A stretch of 49,809 nt of DNA, taken from assembly GCF_018917145.1 (NCBI RefSeq), contig NZ_JAHLOD010000026.1, positions 1 to 49,809 of the forward strand. Direction: 5' to 3'. Each line of letters begins with the position of its first letter. The stretch's first letter is position 1. A program made the translations under genes and the position numbers. The DNA comes from Clostridium bornimense. GTDB lineage: Bacteria > Bacillota > Clostridia > Clostridiales > Clostridiaceae. Under the pieces are notes generated by a model, which saw only the letters and a list, made by a program, of their open reading frames with translations, did no database searches and had not been told where the DNA came from. This document shows, one piece after another, positions 34,544-44,197 of the stretch.

Positions 34544-36514
34544 ATGAAACAACACTATAAAAGTATAAAAACCACTACTTTACTTTTATTTTTTGTACTA
34601 TATATTTTTTTAACTCCTATAAGAGTATATTGTAATAATGAATATATTGATTATAATATTCTTATTATCAACTCTTACAGCTCAGAAAATCAATGGGAAA
34701 AATCTATCTTAAATGGATTAAAGAAAAATTTATCCTCATTTGAAAATATAAATTATGATTTAGAATATCTTGATATAAAAACCAACTCTAGTGAAGAATA
34801 TGAAAATAGATTTTTAGACTTGCTAAACCTAAAATATAGTAATAAAAAAATCGACTTAGTTTTAACTGTAGATGACGAAGCCTTTACTCTAATACGGCCT
34901 ATGATATTTAATAGTAACAGCTTTGCCTATAAAACTCCTGTGGTTTCTATAGGTATAAATGATAATTTTTCTTTAACTGAAAAAGAAAATGAATATATAA
35001 CTGGAATATTTGAAATAGAAAACAACTTAAAATACTTAAATATGCTTATTGATATAAATCCAGAATTATCAAATCTTATAATTATATCAGATAAAAGTAA
35101 ATATTCATCTACTATAAAAGAAAATATAAATTCTGTATCTTATTTAACATCAAAACCTATTGAAATAAATTTTATAGAAGAAGAGTATTTAGATAACGTG
35201 CTTACAAAATTAGAAAAAGTTACTTCTCCACAGAGTGCAGTTTTAATTATGGGAGACTTTAAAGCTACAGATGGAAATCTTATATCTGATTTATCTATCA
35301 TCATTAATTCAATAAAATCTATTACCGATGTCCCTATTTATACAAAAGTTCCATCATACTTATATGCTGGAGCAGTAGGCGGAGTGATGAAATTTGGTGA
35401 AAATCATGGATATATTGCTGGAGAAATTATTAGCAAATTACTACTTGGAGAGAATATAAAAAATTTAAACTCTATACATAACTCCCTCGATGTTACTGTA
35501 TTTAACTATGATGCTTTAAACTATTATAATATTAATCCATTACTACTTCCAAAAGGTAGTCTCTATATTAATAAAAATAGATTTGATTTATTGTTACCAA
35601 AACCTTTAAAATACTTAACTTGGTCTACCTTAATACTAATTTTATTTGCTTTCATATTTGCAATTTTTAAATATATCCGTGATAAAAAAACGGCTACGTT
35701 GAATAAAATTTTATTAAATCAAGCTTTAGAAAATGATAAGTTAAAAACAGATTTTATAACAACTATATCTCATGAACTAAGAACTCCATTAAATATAATT
35801 ATTAGTACAACAAAACTTATTTCTCTTTCAATAAAAAAATCTATTCTTGATAAAGAATATTTACTTCTGAAGTTAGATTATATTGAAAATAACTCTAATA
35901 GACTTTTAAAAATTATAAATAATATCATAGATATAACAAAAATTGAATCTGGATTTTTGACACCTAACTTTGCTATGGATAATATTGTAGAAGTTGTTGA
36001 AAATACTACACTTTCTATAATCGATTTAGCTAAAGAGCATAACGTAAATATAATTTTTGATACTGAAGAAGAAGAAATAATAATGTCTATAGATCGAATT
36101 ATGATTGAACGTATTATTTTGAACCTAATCTCCAACTCTATAAAATTCACTAAGAGTTTAGGAACAATATACGTTTCTATTCATAAAAAAGATGATAATG
36201 TAATAATTTCTGTTGAAGACAATGGTATTGGTATACCTAACAATGAAATAGATACCATTTTTAATAGATTTCATCAAGTAGATAACTCACTTAGTAGACA
36301 TAACGAAGGAAGTGGCCTAGGTCTTTTCATTGTTAATAGTCTTGTTAAGCTACACCATGGTAAAATAGAAGTTTTTAGTATAGAAAATATAGGTACAAAA
36401 TTTGATATCATCCTTCCTATTTTTATTACTAATGTTACAAACGATGATAATATAGGTATTCAACCTCTTGAACAACTAATAAAAGTTGAAATGTCTGATC
36501 TTAAAGAAAAGTAA
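34544..36514 (+). CDS. Sensor histidine kinase with ABC-type substrate-binding sensor domain
   Basis: A 656-residue kinase. It has an N-terminal signal or anchor helix (1-28), then an extracytoplasmic domain of about 320 residues resembling ABC_sub_bind periplasmic proteins (YNILIINSYSSENQWEKSIL, LVLTVDDEAFTLI, PSYLYAGAVGGVMKFGENHG). A membrane helix lies near 360-380, followed by HisKA (TTISHELRTPLNI) and HATPase with NLISNSIKFT, VEDNGIGIP and GSGLGLFIVNS. No response regulator is adjacent, so its partner is unknown. Start is ATG at 34542-34544 region, after GTAGGTG. It follows the L,D-transpeptidase by 17 nt, suggesting a link with cell-wall state. Confidence 0.9.
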   Translation: MKQHYKSIKTTTLLLFFVLYIFLTPIRVYCNNEYIDYNILIINSYSSENQWEKSILNGLKKNLSSFENINYDLEYLDIKTNSSEEYENRFLDLLNLKYSNKKIDLVLTVDDEAFTLIRPMIFNSNSFAYKTPVVSIGINDNFSLTEKENEYITGIFEIENNLKYLNMLIDINPELSNLIIISDKSKYSSTIKENINSVSYLTSKPIEINFIEEEYLDNVLTKLEKVTSPQSAVLIMGDFKATDGNLISDLSIIINSIKSITDVPIYTKVPSYLYAGAVGGVMKFGENHGYIAGEIISKLLLGENIKNLNSIHNSLDVTVFNYDALNYYNINPLLLPKGSLYINKNRFDLLLPKPLKYLTWSTLILILFAFIFAIFKYIRDKKTATLNKILLNQALENDKLKTDFITTISHELRTPLNIIISTTKLISLSIKKSILDKEYLLLKLDYIENNSNRLLKIINNIIDITKIESGFLTPNFAMDNIVEVVENTTLSIIDLAKEHNVNIIFDTEEEEIIMSIDRIMIERIILNLISNSIKFTKSLGTIYVSIHKKDDNVIISVEDNGIGIPNNEIDTIFNRFHQVDNSLSRHNEGSGLGLFIVNSLVKLHHGKIEVFSIENIGTKFDIILPIFITNVTNDDNIGIQPLEQLIKVEMSDLKEK

Positions 36515-36526
36515 TTTTAATAATTT

Positions 36527-36568
36527 AAAAAGTTCCAAGGATGCTTTATAAGCACCTTTGGAACTTTT
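36527..36568. terminator. Bidirectional terminator between convergent genes
   Basis: AAAAAGTTCCAAGG at 36527-36540 pairs with CCTTTGGAACTTTT at 36555-36568, with A and T runs on both sides. It serves the sensor kinase (plus) and the hydrolase gene (minus). Confidence 0.9.
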
Positions 36569-36570
36569 AC

Positions 36571-37674
36571 TTATTGTACATTATTGTCATAGAATTCAAA
36601 AACTTTATCTAAATATCCTGTTAAAAGATCATCTGATTGTTTATACAATTCATGTTTAGAACCTGGTACAAATACTAATTCACAATTCTTTGCGTATTTA
36701 GCAAATGTATTTTGTCCTCCATCATTTACATATGTATCATTATCAGCTTGGAATAATAAAACTGGAACATTTACCTTTGATGCATTTTTCTTGCATGTTA
36801 TAGATCTAGTTGCATTAAAAGCTTCTTGTAACCATCTATAACTAGCTCCGCCTTTTTGATATTCTTTTGTATTACAAGTGATTTCATATGCATAATCATA
36901 ACGACTCTTTGATGTTGTACCTGATGCTTCTAAATCATATTTTTGTTCATATGGACCTTGTCCACTTACATATTTATCTGCCATTGCAAAAGTTACTGCA
37001 CCATTAGCAATAATTTTAGCTACCCAACTTGGTACATCTCCTGTATTAACTTCTAACATTGGTGAACTTAAAACAGCAGCATCAAAATATTCTGGATAAT
37101 CTTCTAAGAACTTAGCTCCTATTCCGCCACCCATTGAATGAGCATATAATAATAACTTTCCATCACCTTTAGATGGCATTACTATTTCATCTAAGAATTT
37201 TTTAAGATCTGTAATATAATAATCAAATTTTTCAACATTAATTTGTGTTGAATCTTTAACTCCTAAATTTACTGAATATCCATGTCCTCTATGTTCCATA
37301 GCATATACTGAATATCCTTGTTTTGTAAAGTAATATACCATTTCTCTATATCTTGATAAGTTTTCAGTAAAACCATGACTTATTACTATACTTCCTTTAG
37401 CATTTGGAACTGTATAAGTTTCATAATATAATTTTCCTTCTTTTTCTCCAACAATATATCCTGACTTAGTAATAGATGCTAAATAAGGTTCTACAACAGT
37501 CTTCATAGTATCAATAAAATCATCTTCATGTATAAAAATATCTCCTAACTTTTCAGATACTGGTAGACTTGTTTCTTCTGCATTAACTGTTCCATAACCT
37601 ATCATTGATAATGACATAATTGCAATCACCATAGTTGATAGGAATTTTAATAAATTCATTTTAAGTTTCTTCAT
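36571..37674 (-). CDS. Secreted alpha/beta hydrolase (monoacylglycerol lipase/lysophospholipase-like), paralogue 1
   Basis: A 367-residue serine hydrolase with a signal peptide (about 1-32, cleavage near VNA). Hydrolase_4 features are VISHGFTENLSRY (oxyanion), AMEHRGHGYS, and the nucleophile elbow AHSMGGG with Ser180. The acid is probably in QADNDTYV (Asp311/313), and the base is His341 in GSKHELY. It likely cleaves lipid or lysophospholipid esters outside the cell. It is clearly paralogous to the gene at 37932. The nearest strong Shine-Dalgarno (GTGAGGAAA) lies about 30 nt before the ATG, behind a small hairpin, so the start is less certain than others. Confidence 0.88.
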   Translation of the reverse strand: MKKLKMNLLKFLSTMVIAIMSLSMIGYGTVNAEETSLPVSEKLGDIFIHEDDFIDTMKTVVEPYLASITKSGYIVGEKEGKLYYETYTVPNAKGSIVISHGFTENLSRYREMVYYFTKQGYSVYAMEHRGHGYSVNLGVKDSTQINVEKFDYYITDLKKFLDEIVMPSKGDGKLLLYAHSMGGGIGAKFLEDYPEYFDAAVLSSPMLEVNTGDVPSWVAKIIANGAVTFAMADKYVSGQGPYEQKYDLEASGTTSKSRYDYAYEITCNTKEYQKGGASYRWLQEAFNATRSITCKKNASKVNVPVLLFQADNDTYVNDGGQNTFAKYAKNCELVFVPGSKHELYKQSDDLLTGYLDKVFEFYDNNVQ

Positions 37675-37683
37675 ATCTTTTTC

Positions 37684-37703
37684 GCGATTGTTATATTAAT
37701 CGC
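37684..37703 (-). repeat. Hairpin in the leader of hydrolase paralogue 1
   Basis: GCGATT and AATCGC, perfect 6-bp arms around 8 nt. It lies between a purine-rich GAGGAAAG and the start codon, and could shorten the effective spacing or affect translation. Confidence 0.35.
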
Positions 37704-37833
37704 TTTCCTCACTTCCTTTCTGCAAAATCATTAACTATTATACACTATTTTGTATTTATCGTATTTTTTGTTTTTTTTTGATTTTAATACTATAGTTTAA
37801 TATTGAATATAATTACTTTTTATTCATAATAAG

Positions 37834-37875
37834 AAAAAATCTTCACTAAACTAATTAAAATTTTGTGAAGATTTA
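37834..37875 (-). terminator. Terminator of hydrolase paralogue 2
   Basis: AAATCTTCAC pairs with GTGAAGATTT, with a T-run on the minus strand, 57 nt past the stop. It shows that the two paralogues are separate units. Confidence 0.8.
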
Positions 37876-37931
37876 TCCCTTAAAATGTATTTTGCTATCT
37901 TTTAATTATTTATTGGAAAAAAAAATTTATT

Positions 37932-39047
37932 TTATTTATTATTATTTTCATAAAATTTGAATACATTATTAAGATAGTTTTTCAAATACTTATCAGAATG
38001 TCTATATAAATCATGCTTACTACCTTTTACAAAAACTACATCACAATTTTTAGCTGAATTAGCTAAGATAGCTTGTCCATTAGGTCTAACATATGTATCA
38101 TTATCAGCTTGAAATAGTAAAATAGGTACTTTTATTTTTGATGCATTTTCCTTTTTAATTGCTTCTTTTGTTGCATCAAAAGATTCCTTAAGCCATCTAA
38201 AAGAGGCTCCACCTTTTTGATAATTTTCGTTTTCCATTACATTATTATAACTATAATCATATCTTGCTTTAGAATCTGTACCACTGTCATTAAAGTTATA
38301 TTTCCCATCAAAAGGTTTTTGACCTAATACATATTTATCTCCTTTACCAATAATATTATAAAAGTTTGCGATAACTTTCGCTAATGGTGCTGGAGTACTT
38401 CCTGTATTAATTTCTAACATTGGAGAACTAAGTACTGCTGCATCAAAATAATTTGGATATCTTTCGAGAAACAATGTTCCAATAGCTCCTCCCATAGAAT
38501 GAGCAAATAGAAATAACTTTTCTTCGCCTTTTTCCTTCATTACAACTTTATCTAAAAATGTCTTAAAATCCTCTACATAATAGTCAAAATCTTCTACATC
38601 TATTTGTGTCTTATCTTCTTTACCTAAATTAGTAGATAAGCCATGTCCTCTGTGTTCCATTGCAAAAACGGAATATCCTCTTTTTAGAAAATAATAGATT
38701 ATCTCTGTATACTTATCCAAAGATTCTGAAAATCCATGACTAATAGCTATAGCACCTTTAGCATCTTCCACTACATATTTTTTATAGTGTATCTTACTAG
38801 AATTTTTACCTTTAAAATATCCTTCTTCCATATTATCTTCCAAATATGGTTCTACTATATCTTTCATATCCCCTATGTAATTATTCTCTGATATATATAT
38901 ATCTTTTACAAAATCCTCTTCTACTTTTCCACCATAAATTTTTGAATATGTTATTTCTTCTTTTTTATTAATAAAAATAGCTCCTACCATAATTATACAA
39001 ACTAATAAAGCTATTGATACTAATATTTTGTTTCTCTTTTTTCTCAA
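37932..39047 (-). CDS. Membrane-anchored alpha/beta hydrolase, paralogue 2
   Basis: A 371-residue serine hydrolase with an N-terminal membrane helix (about 8-27) and no clear signal-peptidase site, so it is probably anchored. Catalytic elbow is AHSMGGA with Ser184; other blocks are AISHGFSESLDKY, AMEHRGHGLS, QADNDTYV and GSKHDLYRHS. It aligns over its length with paralogue 1, e.g. FDAAVLSSPMLE in both. The start is TTG at 39045-39047, 6 nt after AAAGGAG. Substrate is inferred as a lipid ester. Confidence 0.88.
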   Translation of the reverse strand: MRKKRNKILVSIALLVCIIMVGAIFINKKEEITYSKIYGGKVEEDFVKDIYISENNYIGDMKDIVEPYLEDNMEEGYFKGKNSSKIHYKKYVVEDAKGAIAISHGFSESLDKYTEIIYYFLKRGYSVFAMEHRGHGLSTNLGKEDKTQIDVEDFDYYVEDFKTFLDKVVMKEKGEEKLFLFAHSMGGAIGTLFLERYPNYFDAAVLSSPMLEINTGSTPAPLAKVIANFYNIIGKGDKYVLGQKPFDGKYNFNDSGTDSKARYDYSYNNVMENENYQKGGASFRWLKESFDATKEAIKKENASKIKVPILLFQADNDTYVRPNGQAILANSAKNCDVVFVKGSKHDLYRHSDKYLKNYLNNVFKFYENNNK

Positions 39048-39161
39048 AACTATCTCCTTTCGAATATTACTATAACACTATTTTCTATATAATGTCAATA
39101 CTTGTAAATCTATACTTTGTTTTTGTTATATTTATATTATCGCTTCATTAATAATATTTCT

Positions 39162-40871
39162 TTAACGAGAATTGTATAATATACTATAACCGTAATTAAT
39201 AATAAATTTATTGCTTCTAACTATATAATCATCTACTTCTTCATCTTTATATTGCATATTTCTAAGATATAATTTTTCACAAAGCAATACAGAATGAATC
39301 AAAAAATCTCTTACATACTCCGCATCTTTTAGATTATAACTTTTTAAAATATTATTCTTCATTCTATCAATTTTATCTTTAAGTTGTTTTATCCCATCTT
39401 CTAATCTATAAGGAAATATAAACTTATTCGCAATCATTACAAAAACTACCCCTAAAATAACATAAATAACTCTATATAAAACTAAAATATTAATATTTAC
39501 TGTTAATGAGGCTATAGAGATAGATGCTGTTGCTGCAAATAATGAAATTTTATAATACTCTTTAAAACCATACAAAAGATATAATGAAACTATTAATATA
39601 ATTATTGTTACAAATTTCTCATTTATTACATTAATAATTACTGAAGTGAATATAATAGCTAAAATATTTCCTCTTATTCTTTCTCTTGCTCTTAATATAG
39701 TATCCTCATAGTATGGTTGCATAATAGACATAATTGTTATGATAGCCCAAATTATTTTATAAAAGCCAAGTTTCTCCCCTATATACAATGATACTGTTAA
39801 AGTTATCGCCATTCTCATTGAAAACTTGAATCTTATACTACTCTTATTAAAATATTCTTTAAAGTATACAACAAAATCATCTACATCACTTTTTTCCCAC
39901 TTAGTATATATTTTATTTATTTCTTTCTTATCTAAATTATAAAGCCTTTCTATATTAATTATTATCCTCTCTATAGCCTTCATTTCTTCATCAAGATAAT
40001 TAGTCTTATCCTTTATAGAATCTTCTAAGACATATATCTCCTTTAATATATCCTCTACATTGCTATTAGTATTTATATATTTATTAATAAGAATTATTAT
40101 AGTTAAAAAATTATTAATTACTTTAACACTAATTTTATTACATACTAATTTTTCATACATTTTTACTAATGATATATTCAAATACTCAACATTTATATAC
40201 AAATTAAATTGTATTCTTCCTAAATAAGTAGTTAAATATTTCTTATACCTTGTAACATATACCTTGTAAGCTACTGATCTCATTATCTTAGAACATTGTG
40301 TTTCTATATCTTTATTAAATTTTCTAATGCTTATATTTTTGCATTGCTCTTCTATTAACTGAAGAACTTCTACAATACTATTTCCTAAAATCTCTTTTTC
40401 ATCTTTTTTCTTTATAACAGAGCCCAATGCCACCAATAATACTCCAAAAATCACCGCTGCTATTCTCATAGGTAATTGATTCAATGGTATTGATGCATAT
40501 TGAGTAAAAACATATAACATTATAAAAGGTTTATAATAAGTTAAATCATATGGTGAAACAATAGTATACATTATAATAAAAATTGATATAAAGTTAATTG
40601 GAATAGATATATAGATATTTATTGATGATAAAAATGATGCCACTACAATAAATATATCAATGATTATTATTTTTACAATTTTATTTACAGTTTTCACTTG
40701 TAAGTTTTGTCTTCCCATCACTGTTGAAGTTAACGCTATAGGAAATGCTATCATTATATTTTTCACTCCAAAAAATATTCCACAGCCTAATAATGTAACA
40801 ACTGCTATAGTACCATTCTTAACCATTGAATATATATTTAAATTTAATTTCTTTGCTATGTTATACCTCAT
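39162..40871 (-). CDS. FUSC-family membrane protein
   Basis: A 569-residue protein with two membrane blocks: residues about 15-155 (six hydrophobic segments) and about 345-475. Between them lies a charged, probably cytoplasmic helical region. The second block has the FUSC-like RFKFSMRMAITLTVSLYIGE and IMQPYYEDTILRARERIRGN (compare the aromatic-acid exporter/fusaric-acid resistance family and YccS). It may export aromatic acids, though family substrates are poorly known. Start is ATG at 40869-40871 after GTGAGGA. No terminator was recognised behind it. Confidence 0.82.
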   Translation of the reverse strand: MRYNIAKKLNLNIYSMVKNGTIAVVTLLGCGIFFGVKNIMIAFPIALTSTVMGRQNLQVKTVNKIVKIIIIDIFIVVASFLSSINIYISIPINFISIFIIMYTIVSPYDLTYYKPFIMLYVFTQYASIPLNQLPMRIAAVIFGVLLVALGSVIKKKDEKEILGNSIVEVLQLIEEQCKNISIRKFNKDIETQCSKIMRSVAYKVYVTRYKKYLTTYLGRIQFNLYINVEYLNISLVKMYEKLVCNKISVKVINNFLTIIILINKYINTNSNVEDILKEIYVLEDSIKDKTNYLDEEMKAIERIIINIERLYNLDKKEINKIYTKWEKSDVDDFVVYFKEYFNKSSIRFKFSMRMAITLTVSLYIGEKLGFYKIIWAIITIMSIMQPYYEDTILRARERIRGNILAIIFTSVIINVINEKFVTIIILIVSLYLLYGFKEYYKISLFAATASISIASLTVNINILVLYRVIYVILGVVFVMIANKFIFPYRLEDGIKQLKDKIDRMKNNILKSYNLKDAEYVRDFLIHSVLLCEKLYLRNMQYKDEEVDDYIVRSNKFIINYGYSILYNSR

Positions 40872-40976
40872 ATTAATCCTCACTATGACTTTTTATTAAT
40901 ATTGTCTGTAAGAAATTATATATATATTCCTAATTCAAGTTTTCTTAAAGGTACAATTTACATTTTTACTATATAA

Positions 40977-41019
40977 AATAAGTGCAGTGACACCAAATTT
41001 TAGTATCACCGCACTTATA
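40977..41019 (-). terminator. Terminator of cstA
   Basis: ATAAGTGC pairs with GCACTTAT, with inner GTGA/TCAC, 35 nt past the cstA stop, then T on the minus strand. Confidence 0.85.
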
Positions 41020-41053
41020 ATTTGAGAAATTACTGAAGAATTTCTATACTATA

Positions 41054-42730
41054 TTATGCATTTTTCACTTCTTTTTTAAATAACTTCTTTCCACAAGATA
41101 TCGCTACCATAAGTCCTAATGCCATTAATAATATCGCAAATATTAATTGTAGACCATCTGTCAAAAATACAAAATTGCCAGATACAAATATCTTACTAAA
41201 AATATTTATAATAGCTCTTACTAATGCAGTAAATGTAACGACTAACATTATTCCCATTGGACCCCATAGCATAAATCCAGAACGTCCTGTTGTTTTAAGG
41301 AATACTGCCAATGCTATTAATACCAATGCTGATAGCAATTGATTTGCTGATCCAAATAATGGCCAAACATTATTATATCCTCCAAGTGAAAGGATTAAAC
41401 CTACTACAAGAGTAATTATTGTTGCAAAATATTTATTTGTCATAAGTTTCTTAAATGGTGTCATTGTTTTTGGATCACTTGAATCATCCATAAAGAATTC
41501 TTGGAATGACATACGACCTATACGAGCAACAGAATCTAATGAAGTTAATGCTAATGCAGAAACACACATTGTCATAACACAAGTTGCAACATAATTTGGT
41601 ATTCCTAATTTTCCAAGGAAACCAGCTATAGCTTGGGCAAAAAGAGCAAATGGTGTTCCACTTGGTGCTTTTCCACCTACAGCAAGAGATCCAACTGCTA
41701 CAAGAGCAATAACTGCCAATAATGATTCAATAAGCATTGCTCCAAATCCAATACCTAACATATCTTTTTCATTCTTTACTTGTTTTGATGATGTTTCAGA
41801 TGATACTAAACTATGGAATCCTGAAACGGCACCACATGCAATAGTTACAAATAATGTTGGGAATAATAGATTTCCATTAACATTAAAACCATTAAATGCA
41901 TTTAAGTTCATAGCAGGATGTGCTACTACTACACCTAGAACTGCACCAATTATCATTGCCAAAAGTAAAAATGTACTTAAATAATCTCTTGGCTGCATTA
42001 AAAGCCACATTGGTGTTATAGATGCAAGAAATAAATAGATAAAAACTACTACTGTCCAAACTGATTTGCTAAAATAAAGTGGACATAAAATACCAACAGC
42101 TAACATAGCAATTAATAAAACAATTCCAATAATAGCTTGAAGCTTTTGACTTGGCTTCTTATATTTTATAAACAATCCGAAAACAACTGCAACTATAATA
42201 AATAACATTGATATTGATGCTGCTGCTGCATTTGGTGTAACCTTATTTCCATTAGCATCAAATCCATTAAATGTATTTGCAACTATATCCGCAAATGCTG
42301 CAATTACTAATAATGAAAATATCCAAGCAAAAAGTAAAAATAGCTTTTTACCTGTCTTTCCTATATATTGCTCTATTATACATCCTATTGATTTTCCTTC
42401 ATTCTTTACTGATGCATAAAGTGCTCCGAAGTCATGAACAGCTCCGAAAAAAATACCCCCAATAAGTATCCATAATAAAACTGGTACCCAACCAAACATT
42501 GCTGCTATAATAGGTCCTGTGACTGGTCCTGCCCCAGCTATAGATGAAAATTGATGCGAGAAAACTACCGCCTTTGGTGTAGGTATATAATCCTCTCCAT
42601 CCTCCTTTTCATAAGCAGGTGTCTTAGCATTTGGGTCAATTCCCCACTTATTTGCAAGCCATCTACCATAAACAAGATATGCTCCACCTAAAATCACGAT
42701 GGAGATTCCAATAATAAGTAATCCGTTCAT
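41054..42730 (-). CDS. cstA: CstA-family carbon-starvation transporter (pyruvate/peptide uptake)
   Basis: A 558-residue polytopic protein with the CstA core: PTPKAVVFSHQFSSIAGAGP, GPIIAAMFGWVPVLLW, GAVHDFGALYASVKNEGKSI and GAVSGFHSLVSSETSSKQVK. It is shorter than E. coli CstA (about 700) and closer to the compact Gram-positive form. Members take up peptides or pyruvate. GGGGGC lies 7 nt before the ATG. It is a single-gene unit. No LytTR-type BtsSR regulators are adjacent, unlike for some pyruvate transporters. Confidence 0.94.
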   Translation of the reverse strand: MNGLLIIGISIVILGGAYLVYGRWLANKWGIDPNAKTPAYEKEDGEDYIPTPKAVVFSHQFSSIAGAGPVTGPIIAAMFGWVPVLLWILIGGIFFGAVHDFGALYASVKNEGKSIGCIIEQYIGKTGKKLFLLFAWIFSLLVIAAFADIVANTFNGFDANGNKVTPNAAAASISMLFIIVAVVFGLFIKYKKPSQKLQAIIGIVLLIAMLAVGILCPLYFSKSVWTVVVFIYLFLASITPMWLLMQPRDYLSTFLLLAMIIGAVLGVVVAHPAMNLNAFNGFNVNGNLLFPTLFVTIACGAVSGFHSLVSSETSSKQVKNEKDMLGIGFGAMLIESLLAVIALVAVGSLAVGGKAPSGTPFALFAQAIAGFLGKLGIPNYVATCVMTMCVSALALTSLDSVARIGRMSFQEFFMDDSSDPKTMTPFKKLMTNKYFATIITLVVGLILSLGGYNNVWPLFGSANQLLSALVLIALAVFLKTTGRSGFMLWGPMGIMLVVTFTALVRAIINIFSKIFVSGNFVFLTDGLQLIFAILLMALGLMVAISCGKKLFKKEVKNA

Positions 42731-42918
42731 TGTAAAGCCCCCAATTCTATGAATTTTTATAAATATAATTACATGATTATAAGTTAACTAATTTTTAGCT
42801 TATATCCTTATATATAGTAATACTCCTATATTTCAGCTTTGTCAATATTAGTATTTCCATGTAAACTTTTACTCGTAAAATCATCTATAAATATACATAA
42901 TCTTTTGCATATTATAAT
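42731..42918. other. cstA upstream region
   Basis: About 190 nt of AT-rich DNA holding the presumed cstA promoter. No operator, riboswitch or gene was recognised. Confidence 0.3.
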
Positions 42919-42966
42919 AAAAGGAGGTATCGCTAACAACTTTTTATGTTAATGCGACACCTCCTT
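42919..42966 (-). terminator. Terminator of the CobW gene (hairpin family A)
   Basis: AAGGAGGTATCGC pairs with GCGACACCTCCTT, with inner TAACA/TGTTA. T-run on the minus strand, about 30 nt past the stop. Confidence 0.85.
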
Positions 42967-42994
42967 GTTTAATAGCCTATATTAAATTATTTCT

Positions 42995-43942
42995 TTACTT
43001 AAATAATAAATGTAATTTTTCTTTATCTATGTTTTCACCAATTATAGCAATTTTTCCTGTATTCTGCTTATCCACCGCTTTTAGCTGAAATTGTCTTGGT
43101 GTATAATGAAATTCTATCCACCTTCCACTATCTAATTCTACAAACCCTTTTCCTCTTAATATATTTCCACACTCCTTAGTTATACCTATCTTCGTAAATA
43201 TATCTTCTATCTTATTTATATTAAAAATCTTTGATGTTTCTTCTCCCCAAGAATCAAAAATTCTACTTCCTACTGTTACTGCCCTTGTACCCTTTTTATT
43301 TTTAGAAGTTAACTTTACTATTTTCTTCTCTTGCATATTACTTATATCTTTTTCTGCTATTTTTAAAATATCTAAACCATCTATTATGTTAAGGGGCACC
43401 TTAACTATACTAGCTGTACTATTTATCTTTCTTATTTCTTCAATAGCCTCTTCAATTTTGTTATAGTCACAAATATCTATCCTTGTAAAAATTATTGTCT
43501 TAGCATTTATAATTTGATCTATATAAAATTCTTTAAATTCTTCTTTATACATATCTAAATTAGAAATATCAATTACAGTAAATACATTATTAATTGCTAT
43601 TGATTCTTTTGCTGTGATTTCTTTACATCCTTTTATTACATCAGAAAGCTTAGCTATACCTGATGGCTCTACAATAATTCTATTAGGATTATAGTCATCA
43701 ATTATATCCTCAATAGAATCCTTAAATGTCCCACTAAGAGAACAACAAATACATCCGGAATTAATTTCTTTAATATCAATATTTCTATTCTTTAAAATTT
43801 CACTATCAATAGATACTTCACCAAATTCATTTTCAATAATAGCAACTCTATCTCTCTTAAATGCATCATCTATAATCTTTTTTATTAATGTTGTTTTTCC
43901 TGATCCTAAAAAACCTGATACTATATCTATTTTTATCCCCAT
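42995..43942 (-). CDS. CobW/YjiA-type G3E GTPase (metal chaperone family)
   Basis: A 315-residue GTPase: P-loop GFLGSGKTTLI (residues 10-20), the metal-binding GCICCSL with Cys64, Cys66 and Cys67 (CxCC), EPSGIAKLSDV as switch region, and FTRIDICD in place of the NKxD guanine motif. The C-terminal CobW_C part has GKGFVELDSGRWIEFHYTPR. Relatives deliver zinc or cobalt to target enzymes, and some act under zinc shortage. No cobalamin genes or Zur site were seen nearby. GGGGGT lies 7 nt before the ATG. Confidence 0.9.
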   Translation of the reverse strand: MGIKIDIVSGFLGSGKTTLIKKIIDDAFKRDRVAIIENEFGEVSIDSEILKNRNIDIKEINSGCICCSLSGTFKDSIEDIIDDYNPNRIIVEPSGIAKLSDVIKGCKEITAKESIAINNVFTVIDISNLDMYKEEFKEFYIDQIINAKTIIFTRIDICDYNKIEEAIEEIRKINSTASIVKVPLNIIDGLDILKIAEKDISNMQEKKIVKLTSKNKKGTRAVTVGSRIFDSWGEETSKIFNINKIEDIFTKIGITKECGNILRGKGFVELDSGRWIEFHYTPRQFQLKAVDKQNTGKIAIIGENIDKEKLHLLFK

Positions 43943-44034
43943 AATTTACCCCCTATTTATCTATATTTAAATATTATTGCACTATATTTGTGTTTATTAC
44001 TATATTCACAATTCTCAATTTATAAAAAAACGTG

Positions 44035-44076
44035 ACTGTCGCACAAATAAGTCAGATTAGAGTGCGGCAGTTTTTT
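44035..44076 (+). terminator. Hairpin family B copy, terminator-like
   Basis: ACTGTCGCAC pairs with GTGCGGCAGT around a loop ending AGTCAGATTAGA, followed by TTTTTT; A7 precedes it, so it could end transcripts in both directions. No plus-strand gene lies upstream. It stands 14 nt before element copy 4. Confidence 0.6.
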
Positions 44077-44089
44077 CAACAAAATAAAA

Positions 44090-44170
44090 TCATAAGGCAC
44101 AAGTATGATGGCACAAGGCACAGGGGAAAATTAACCTTACTTGTGCCTTGGCCATCTAACCTGTGCCTTG
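44090..44170 (+). repeat. Dispersed TIR element, copy 4 (ends only)
   Basis: It begins TCATAAGGCACAAGTATGATGG and the end is CATCTAACCTGTGCCTTG, whose reverse complement matches the beginning over about 30 nt with a few changes. The 200-nt interior is missing, but the subterminal GGGGAAAATTAACCTTACTTG is kept. It looks like an internal-deletion derivative. Confidence 0.7.
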
Positions 44171-44197
44171 TCTCGTGTCCTGCCTTGTGTCATAATT

